The notes below the pieces were generated by a model that was not told the origin of the DNA, searched no databases, and saw nothing but the letters and a program-made list of their open reading frames with translations. From assembly GCA_009887195.1 (NCBI GenBank), contig QXXX01000020.1, positions 1 to 37,549 of the forward strand: 37,549 nucleotides of DNA, given 5' to 3'. Shown here in pieces: positions 8,897 to 16,137 of this stretch. The stretch's first letter is position 1. The number at the start of each line of letters is the position of its first letter. This DNA is from Candidatus Poseidoniales archaeon (GTDB lineage Archaea; Thermoplasmatota; Poseidoniia; Poseidoniales; Poseidoniaceae). Made by a program: the position numbers and the translations under genes.

Positions 8897-10672
8897 TCAT
8901 TTGGTGAAGTAAACTTGGAAATCGTCTTGCCAATCAATACCAGTAGTCTCAAACCATTGTTTGGAGTTATCATATGAATTCTCTAAGCCCTTCCGCTTTA
9001 GTTTAGCACGCTGACTTATTAATTTCCAAGCGGTTTTACTACCTATCCCTGGTATTGCTGATAGTTGCTTTTCAGTGATATTATCGTGGTTAAGACCGAT
9101 TTCCATACCGGTAATAGATCTGGCTCCGTGACCAGTGACCAATATGTCTGATGATGATTCTAATGGTATGAGGTATTCAGTGCCAATGAGGATTGGATAA
9201 GCCCCTATCTGTCGGCCAAAGGTAATTCCTGCTTTACCATGGCAACCCAAGTCAGTGTGCTCAGGGCCTAAGTGTGCAGGCAGTCTTGTCCGACCACCGT
9301 GAGATTCCCAATGAACAGAACGTAATATTTGCCCTAGTGGGAATAATTGTTGCAGTAACGGTTTGTCGATTTCATTGCGAACTTGTTGCTTGAAATCATT
9401 GAATTCTTGTTGTGGTATTTCTTGGAAGCCTTCCCCTTCAACTTGCCTTATGTTGATTCTTCTAAGCAGTAAATTTTCGTTTCGCAACTCCTGTAATAAG
9501 GCGAAGTTTTTGTGATAAGTTTGTTTAGTTTCACCATTAAGTCCAGCAATGAAATTTAGCCCAGGCAATAACTTTGGCAAGCCTCTAGAACCACGTGTTG
9601 CACCATATTTATTGATCAGGCGGATGGCGGTTTTCAACTGATTGGGATCGCAGTTTAGCCAATTTGCTTCGTGTACTGCAGTATCTGCTGATTCAAGACC
9701 AAACGATAACACAGCACCATCAGATAAAGTCGCCACCAAAGTTTTGGTGATCTCCTCAGAAGGTTCTAGGTTTTCAGCAATAATCGAGGGGTTTCCGTTA
9801 TCGGTATGGAGGATTTCTAACCGTTCGTCATTGCGTAAGCCATGCAATAGTTTGGCTATTGGCTCAGGATTAGGTATGGGATATTCCAGTTCTTTTACTC
9901 CCTCGGCCATGTAGGTGTAGGTGTCAGTCATGCCGCCTAATCTCACGTGTTTTACTCCAAGGTCATGAGCTAGCTTAACCTCCTGAATAATATCTTCAGG
10001 GCTACGCCAAATTGGTACGCCTTTCTTCGGCTCGATACAGAACTTACAACCACGCTTGTATCGAACACATCCTTGGTAGACTTCTACTTCAAAGGTTAGT
10101 GGTCCTGGATTGGTTTCACTACCTAAATCAGGATGGAATTTAACCGCCTTACTTTGAGCACCTAAGTGAGCCCATTTAGTCCACTGTTCTGCGTCTCTGC
10201 GCATGTGTTTCCAAGCACCATTAGTAAGGTAATTATCTAATGTAGCGTCGGTATCTTGAACTGCTAAAAATAAATTTTTGCGCAATGGATTCCAACCTTG
10301 TTGCCGCCATCCTCTGATTGCCCAGCCGCCAAGGATTGCCGGGATTTCACTGGGTAAAGTACGAACAACTTCTTTCATTTCTCGAACTGAAATAGGTGTG
10401 CCTCGAAGGTACTTTCCGGGAACCACCGCACCGGCAATGCAAGCAAAACCATCCAACCTAGTCATCAAAGTTTCAATGCCTGATTCGCCTTGTTCTCTGA
10501 CAAGTTCACGCCATTGATCTATAGTCATATATTGGTACTCGATATTGTGCTGCTCTAATACTCCGCACAGGTAACGAATGTGGAATCCAACATATGGAGG
10601 GACGCCAAAAGCCGCTGGCTCATCTTCATAACCATCGAGAACTAACCATTTAGGTGATTGGTGCTCGACCAT
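8897..10672 (-). CDS. Radical SAM Fe-S protein with C-terminal helix-hairpin-helix (COG1031-like)
   Basis: 591 aa. EVYQGCVRYKRGCKFCIEPKKG cluster motif (CX6CX2C), GVKHVRLGGMTDTYTY, C-terminal HhH LSAIPGIGSKTAWKLISQRA. Confidence 0.8.
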   Translation of the reverse strand: MVEHQSPKWLVLDGYEDEPAAFGVPPYVGFHIRYLCGVLEQHNIEYQYMTIDQWRELVREQGESGIETLMTRLDGFACIAGAVVPGKYLRGTPISVREMKEVVRTLPSEIPAILGGWAIRGWRQQGWNPLRKNLFLAVQDTDATLDNYLTNGAWKHMRRDAEQWTKWAHLGAQSKAVKFHPDLGSETNPGPLTFEVEVYQGCVRYKRGCKFCIEPKKGVPIWRSPEDIIQEVKLAHDLGVKHVRLGGMTDTYTYMAEGVKELEYPIPNPEPIAKLLHGLRNDERLEILHTDNGNPSIIAENLEPSEEITKTLVATLSDGAVLSFGLESADTAVHEANWLNCDPNQLKTAIRLINKYGATRGSRGLPKLLPGLNFIAGLNGETKQTYHKNFALLQELRNENLLLRRINIRQVEGEGFQEIPQQEFNDFKQQVRNEIDKPLLQQLFPLGQILRSVHWESHGGRTRLPAHLGPEHTDLGCHGKAGITFGRQIGAYPILIGTEYLIPLESSSDILVTGHGARSITGMEIGLNHDNITEKQLSAIPGIGSKTAWKLISQRAKLKRKGLENSYDNSKQWFETTGIDWQDDFQVYFTK

Positions 10673-10696
10673 GAGCCATGCTTGAAGTTCAACACT

Positions 10697-12100
10697 TCAA
10701 TCCTTCTTGCTACGAGGTCTAGGCTTACGCTTTTTTCCGTCTTCTTCTTCCTCACGCATGGCGCGTAACTCTCTTGAAGTCTTACCAGGGCTATTGCCAC
10801 CTTTCTTGTCGCCGCCTTTCTTTTGTGACAAGTCAACTCTAATCTTACGTCCAAGTACCTCTGTACCATTCAGTTGTTTGATTATTTCATCGCCCTTGTC
10901 CATCTCTTTGACGGTGATAAAGGCAAATCCTTTGGGTTTGCCACTGTTATCAGAAATGATATTGACATCTACAACAGTTGCATGCTGTTTGAATAGATTA
11001 GTCAGAGTCTTGTCGTCAGCCTTGAATGGTAGATTCCCGACATAGAACTTCAATCCAGCAGGGTCCTTGCGGTTTTCTCGCTTACCCTTCTTGTTGTCAC
11101 TATCTGCATCTCGAACTCCAATTCTTCTTCCGTTAATTCTGTGCCCATCCAATTCTTTGGCAGCAGCATCAGCAGTTGCTTTGTCGCCAAAGGTGACAAA
11201 TCCGAAGCCTCGGTTAGCGCCACCATCATCAGTAGGAACGAAACAATCACTCATTTCACCGAATTTAGAGAATAGATCACGTAATTCATCTGTGCCGATT
11301 TCACGAGGTAGTCCGCCGACGAATAATTTGCACCCAGGCTTGGCCTTCTCACGTCGATTTCCGCCACCAGATTGTTGTCCTTCGAAGCGGAAGTACTCTC
11401 TGTCTCGGCCGTCTTCACGGAAATCTTCAGCAATGAAAGTAGCTCTGCCAGATGGTCCTTTAGCGAACAAATTCTCTGCCTCACTACCCCACCTTTTGCC
11501 TGAATTGTTTAACGAACTAGCGCCTTGATCTAATTGAGCAAATCCTGCGGCGAAATTATCTGCTAATGCTCTGAAAGAACGGTAATTACAGCTCTTACAA
11601 TTGACATTCCAATCGCCTTGAAGCTCAGCAACTAATGTGTCACCACATGATGGGCAAATAGCGTGTAATACGCCACAATCATTGCGTTCACGGAAATCTA
11701 TTCTGACCACAGGAGATACCTCCTTAACAAGGGCACGACAGACATCCCGGCGTCTTACTGCATCAGCAGTTTGGTGCATGTATCTGTCGACCAGTCCGGT
11801 TACATGGAAATGTCCGTACAGGTGCTCTGGTAGTAGACTGCCAGGCTTACCTTCAATGCACAGAATCATGGCTTCACCATTTTTCTCATTGAGTTTTTCG
11901 ACTCGACATATTACAGTGTCACCAACTTCTGGAGTGCAGACTTGCTTTGCAGCAGTAACCGTAGCAATTCCATCAGCGATGAAAAAATTACCAACAGCAG
12001 TCGCTAAGATGCGACCATCTACTTCGATTGTTCCTTCACCAGCCTCACAATCGGAGGTGGTTGATACTTGCATTCCCGGGGTGACGAGGCTCGCCGTCAT
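10697..12100 (-). CDS. Archaeal exosome Csl4-like subunit (S1-type region + zinc ribbon) fused to two RRM domains
   Basis: N-terminal VTPGMQV...GEGTIEVDGRILA...GDTVICRVEKL and zinc ribbon CPSCGDTL-//-CKSCNYRSFRALAD typical of Csl4. RRM1: KLFVGGLP...GGANRGFGFVTFG. RRM2: KFYVGNLP...GKPKGFAFITV. Basic tail KKRKPRPRSKKD. ORF extends to 12142; MTASLVTPGMQV at 12100 is the likely start. Confidence 0.88.
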   Translation of the reverse strand: MTASLVTPGMQVSTTSDCEAGEGTIEVDGRILATAVGNFFIADGIATVTAAKQVCTPEVGDTVICRVEKLNEKNGEAMILCIEGKPGSLLPEHLYGHFHVTGLVDRYMHQTADAVRRRDVCRALVKEVSPVVRIDFRERNDCGVLHAICPSCGDTLVAELQGDWNVNCKSCNYRSFRALADNFAAGFAQLDQGASSLNNSGKRWGSEAENLFAKGPSGRATFIAEDFREDGRDREYFRFEGQQSGGGNRREKAKPGCKLFVGGLPREIGTDELRDLFSKFGEMSDCFVPTDDGGANRGFGFVTFGDKATADAAAKELDGHRINGRRIGVRDADSDNKKGKRENRKDPAGLKFYVGNLPFKADDKTLTNLFKQHATVVDVNIISDNSGKPKGFAFITVKEMDKGDEIIKQLNGTEVLGRKIRVDLSQKKGGDKKGGNSPGKTSRELRAMREEEEDGKKRKPRPRSKKD

Positions 12101-12207
12101 TTTTATCATTCCTAAGCAATTGTGGCCCGGTTTAGGTCGCACAACCTTCGCTTGTGTTGACGGGCGAGTTTATCCCTTTTCAATGCATCATATGAATTTG
12201 ACAAGCG

Positions 12208-12864
12208 TTATTCATCCTCATCAATGATTTTAGCGTCGCCTGGAAGATGAAATCTCCAGCATTTAATTTGGGTTTCGCCCATTTTTCGACTTTGATGAGA
12301 ATACTTTGGTGGTAATCGGAAATTGCTTTCAAAAACGACCTCCCAATCATATCCGTGAGTTTTGGCAATAGCCTTGAGGTGTCCCGCTTGTTGGGAATGG
12401 AGTACATACATTGACTTGGGCTGTAGACTAAACCCATATTCAAGCAATGGACGGTCAGCTCTTGGACTTTGAAACCCCCATGGTGGATTCATTACCACAA
12501 TATCGACTTCCAAATACTCAGGCGCCGCCTCTTGACCAACCATACATTGAACAGTTTCAATAGAGCAATTATGTTTATTCATGACCTTAAGTGAATTTTC
12601 ATTTGCTACAGTCACAACCGCTTGATCTCCTTCTACCAAAACAACATTACTGGCTCCAATCATTGCACAGCCGAGTCCAAGTACGCCATTTCCTGCGCCA
12701 ATATCAACCACGGTTTTCCCTTCTAACAAATCTAATTGATCGATTGCTAAGACAAAGAACGATGCCAAGTCACCTTCTGTGGAATATTGCTCTAGCTCGA
12801 CAGAATGTTGAGGATGTTGTTGTAGTTTGGACAACTCGATGGCCAAATGTTTGGGCCGCAACAT
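12208..12864 (-). CDS. METTL5/COG2263-like RNA N6-adenine methyltransferase
   Basis: 218 aa. LEQYSTEGDLASFFV, VVDIGAGNGVLGLGCAMIGASNVVLVEGD (SAM motif I), IVVMNPPWGFQ (NPPW catalytic motif). Confidence 0.85.
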   Translation of the reverse strand: MLRPKHLAIELSKLQQHPQHSVELEQYSTEGDLASFFVLAIDQLDLLEGKTVVDIGAGNGVLGLGCAMIGASNVVLVEGDQAVVTVANENSLKVMNKHNCSIETVQCMVGQEAAPEYLEVDIVVMNPPWGFQSPRADRPLLEYGFSLQPKSMYVLHSQQAGHLKAIAKTHGYDWEVVFESNFRLPPKYSHQSRKMGETQIKCWRFHLPGDAKIIDEDE

Positions 12865-12867
12865 AAA

Positions 12868-13134
12868 TCACCAACCTGGGGGCCGGTAATTTTGATTTTG
12901 TTGATTGTTGAGGCGTGCTGCTGCTTCGGCTTGTTGACGCATTGCTTCTAAGCGGGCATAAGCATCATTTTGCTGATTGTTTCGTTGTTGCATTTGCATA
13001 CTAAGCAAGCGTATTTGTTCAGCCTCTGCCCTTAGCCTGGCCAACAATTGTTCACTTGGCTGGCCAGTTCCACAAAATCGGCAAAATCTGACACCATCAT
13101 GATGTTGATTGCCGCAATTGATACAGAAGCCCAT
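12868..13134 (-). CDS. Small zinc-ribbon protein with Gln/Asn-rich tail
   Basis: 88 aa. MGFCINCGNQHHDGVRFCRFCGTGQP double CxxC zinc ribbon, then QMQQRNNQQNDAYARLEAMRQQAEAAARLNNQQNQNYRPPGW. Confidence 0.7.
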   Translation of the reverse strand: MGFCINCGNQHHDGVRFCRFCGTGQPSEQLLARLRAEAEQIRLLSMQMQQRNNQQNDAYARLEAMRQQAEAAARLNNQQNQNYRPPGW

Positions 13135-13172
13135 GTCTTTCCCTCTTCCCCGTCATATTTGAGTCAATCGTT

Positions 13173-14207
13173 TTACTGTACTGCAGTTAGTTGCAAAAAT
13201 ACTGGCCATGTTTCAAAGCCAATTGCCATTGCACGCTCGCTAATATCTTCCCACCTTGAATCATCCATCATGTCCGAAGGTTCTACCCCTGCTTCCATCA
13301 GTTCGGTGACCAAGGCACGGAATTCTATCTCTACATCGGACATCTCGATTTCCGGTTCAGCCTCTACAACTTCCGGTATTTGTACGTTTGATATTGGGTC
13401 TTTCTGAGTATCTAAAGACTCAAGAGTGTGGCTTACTGGTTCGGTTATCGCCGCTGATTTGGGTTGAGAAAAAGGTAATTCTACATTGATTACTTCTTCA
13501 GCTTCTGTCGCCATTTCTTCTAACATCTGGTCTGAAAAATTATCCATCACCGCATCTAAGGTTGCCTCACTTTGAGATTTAACTTGCGGTGGAAGAGCTT
13601 CAACTGGTGTTTCCTGCTCGATAATTTTAGTTTTCTTTTCAAGTCGGCCAACACCTAGGACTTCGGCTTGTTGTCTTGCCAACTCTGCTGCTTGTCGCCT
13701 TGGTAATGAGACAAAACATTTGCCCGGTATAGACTTTGGTGGGAATGGTAGATAATAGCGTTCAAGAGATTCAATGTCAGGATGTCTAAAGCACAGCATA
13801 TTGATTGGTTCAAAGCCACGCTGTGCTGGAACTCCCATAGAAAAAGGCACAGGAACTACATCGATGGTGCTCCTTAGCCACTTTTCCTGGGACATTAATT
13901 GCTGCATCCAAGGTCCTAAATCAGAACTAGCGATGTCGATGAATTGGTATGAAGCAGAGCGAGGGTCAAAATTTTGTTCCTCGAGTAGTTTGGCTTCATC
14001 TCTAGGGCGATGAAACACAGTCATTACTGGTTGACCATGTTCAATCATGTCTCCATGCAGTTCCATGATTTTCCGGTGTTTACGAGGGAACATCAGTAAA
14101 ACAAGTAGCCGAGCAGCGTTTTGATCCCAAATCTCATCCCAGCGGGATTCAGCCTCGACATATAGTTGGCCAATGGTCATGTCTGGTATCAATGCAGTGA
14201 TTCCCAT
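13173..14207 (-). CDS. Conserved-looking protein of unknown function
   Basis: 344 aa. N-terminal globular region (TIGQLYVEAESRWDEIWDQNAARLLVLLMFPRKHRKIMEL), acidic Glu-rich linker, small helical C-terminal domain. No family recognised. Confidence 0.6.
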   Translation of the reverse strand: MGITALIPDMTIGQLYVEAESRWDEIWDQNAARLLVLLMFPRKHRKIMELHGDMIEHGQPVMTVFHRPRDEAKLLEEQNFDPRSASYQFIDIASSDLGPWMQQLMSQEKWLRSTIDVVPVPFSMGVPAQRGFEPINMLCFRHPDIESLERYYLPFPPKSIPGKCFVSLPRRQAAELARQQAEVLGVGRLEKKTKIIEQETPVEALPPQVKSQSEATLDAVMDNFSDQMLEEMATEAEEVINVELPFSQPKSAAITEPVSHTLESLDTQKDPISNVQIPEVVEAEPEIEMSDVEIEFRALVTELMEAGVEPSDMMDDSRWEDISERAMAIGFETWPVFLQLTAVQ

Positions 14208-14260
14208 AGCGCACCGTGCTGATGGAGTAGGAACAATACTTTAGGCATACCGTATTGTAG

Positions 14261-15316
14261 TTAGGAATTTTCATGCAGCAAAAATTCAGCCAAATATACT
14301 AATCCGCCAGCAGCCCCACGTATCGTATTGTGCGAGTATGCACTAAACGAAATTGTATCTCTTTCAACCGACAAATCTCCAACAATAACCGCCATACCAG
14401 TCTTCAAGTCACTAGATGGGTCTGGATTGTCAGAGAAGTGTTCTCCATTGCTCCATAAGTGTTTTTCGGGATTGATTCTGTCAACTAAGTGAATCGCTTG
14501 TTTAGGCTTACTTGGCAGCTCAAAATCGATTTCTAAGGTTTGTAATTGTTGGATTATCTGAGTTAACTCAAGTGGCTTTTGAGTCTTTACTGTGACAAAT
14601 ACTTGATGGCCGTCACGGCGCGCAATCCGTTGGCAATTGATATCGAGAAGGAATTCAGCAGGAGTTACTAATTGGTTTTGCACACCACCAAGAATATGAA
14701 GTAATTCAGCAGAGGTCTTTTCCGCCTCGCCATCAATGTTAGGATTAACCTTTCCAGATAGAGCTTGCTGGTCGAATAATAGTTGCCAACCAGCACCAGA
14801 AAGGGCTTGTTCACTACGCATTTTAACTGACACAATTTTAGATAATTTGCTAATGGCAGCAAGTGGAAGGGCAAGTGGAATCAACGTGCAATTTGTTGCA
14901 CAATAATGCTTACTTGGATAATTGTGGTGAGGATTTATTTCAGGTATTATCATTGGTACACTCGATGTTCTTCGATATGCACTTGAGTTGGAAAAAACTG
15001 TGATTCCAGCATCAACAAGGATTTGTTCAACAGATTGAGCAACCGCTGATGGAAGTCCAGAGAAAGCAAATTTAATGCCTAATGATTGACAATGTTGAGC
15101 CAGGTTTGGGCTATTGGCATCAATAACAAGCAGATCTGGTAAATTTGGCCGGTCCTCGTCTAAGCGCCACGGAATTGAAGACAATTGTTGGTCTGCAGAT
15201 GAGGGGCTGCCAGCAATTGCCATAATCTTGAACATTGGATGATTAACAAGCCGCTGTTGCAGTCTTTGACCGACTAACCCACCGGCACCCAATACCAAGC
15301 ATTTACGACGGGTCAT
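14261..15316 (-). CDS. asd: Aspartate-semialdehyde dehydrogenase
   Basis: 351 aa. CLVLGAGGLVGQRL (NAD(P)-binding), FSGLPSAVAQSVEQILVDAGITVFSNSSAYR, YCATNCTLIPLALPL (catalytic Cys), SVKMRSEQALSGAGW, SHNTIRGAAGGLVYLAE. Confidence 0.9.
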   Translation of the reverse strand: MTRRKCLVLGAGGLVGQRLQQRLVNHPMFKIMAIAGSPSSADQQLSSIPWRLDEDRPNLPDLLVIDANSPNLAQHCQSLGIKFAFSGLPSAVAQSVEQILVDAGITVFSNSSAYRRTSSVPMIIPEINPHHNYPSKHYCATNCTLIPLALPLAAISKLSKIVSVKMRSEQALSGAGWQLLFDQQALSGKVNPNIDGEAEKTSAELLHILGGVQNQLVTPAEFLLDINCQRIARRDGHQVFVTVKTQKPLELTQIIQQLQTLEIDFELPSKPKQAIHLVDRINPEKHLWSNGEHFSDNPDPSSDLKTGMAVIVGDLSVERDTISFSAYSHNTIRGAAGGLVYLAEFLLHENS

Positions 15317-15352
15317 GATTTGGCCTTCTAGTCATCAAATTTGATTCCTTGC

Positions 15353-16087
15353 TTAGTTCATGTCGAGATTGCCTTTTCCTGTCACCACTTCAATAGGGTC
15401 TCCAAAGATTCGTCGAATAAGCAATTTTTTGAAAATTGCCCAACCATCAACCACCGAACCTAATTTTGCTTCACCAAGTCTTGCTCGATAACTAATGGGA
15501 ATTGCGCCAAGGATTAACTCCTCTTTAACGCAAGATGCAAACATTTCTGCCTCTATTTCAAAACGCATTGAATTTAATTTCAGTGAAGATATGGCTTTCT
15601 TTGAAAACGCCCAATAGCCTGTACACAAGTCATTGGCTGGAACGCCATATAATCCTGAAGCAATCCAAGTGAGCATGTGGTTGCCAAAATAATTTAATTT
15701 AGTCATAGCATTTGGATCAATACGGCCTTTAAGTCGGTTCCCAATAACTACATCATTTGATTCAAGTGAGTTGAGCAGGTTGGTAATTTCACCAGCATCA
15801 TAAGTACCATCCGCATCTAGCATTACTAGTGCATCATGCTTTGATGAGAGGAATTTAGTAAAGCCAGTACGCATTGCTGCACCTTTTCCTGTCCCTGCTT
15901 GATTGACCACCTCACACCCATGCTGGTTAGCAATCTCAATAGTTTGGTCCTCACTTCCTCCATCAACAACCCAAATGTTAACATTCCAGCCCATTTGTTC
16001 TAGTTTCAGTGTAGGTATTTCTGGCAGTACACTACGTAGTCCATACTCCTCGTCCAAGGTGGGGAGCATGACTACAAGGCTCTTCAT
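15353..16087 (-). CDS. Family 2 glycosyltransferase (dolichyl-phosphate hexose synthase-like)
   Basis: MKSLVVMLPTLDEEYGL...VVDGGSEDQTIEIA...GKGAAMRTGF...VMLDADGTYDAGEI. The ORF reaches 16159, but MKSLVVMLP at 16087 removes a 22-bp overlap with the upstream gene. Confidence 0.85.
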   Translation of the reverse strand: MKSLVVMLPTLDEEYGLRSVLPEIPTLKLEQMGWNVNIWVVDGGSEDQTIEIANQHGCEVVNQAGTGKGAAMRTGFTKFLSSKHDALVMLDADGTYDAGEITNLLNSLESNDVVIGNRLKGRIDPNAMTKLNYFGNHMLTWIASGLYGVPANDLCTGYWAFSKKAISSLKLNSMRFEIEAEMFASCVKEELILGAIPISYRARLGEAKLGSVVDGWAIFKKLLIRRIFGDPIEVVTGKGNLDMN

Positions 16088-16137
16088 GAACCTAGACACA
16101 GGTAAGTTAGTTTTGATGCCTTCGTCGTTTTTACGCT

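Noticed and set aside
11067-12227. Plus-strand ORFs of 153 and 196 aa opposite Csl4-RRM
   Set aside because: Fully antisense to the Csl4-RRM coding sequence, low-complexity Ser/Pro/Arg-rich, no recognisable domain.
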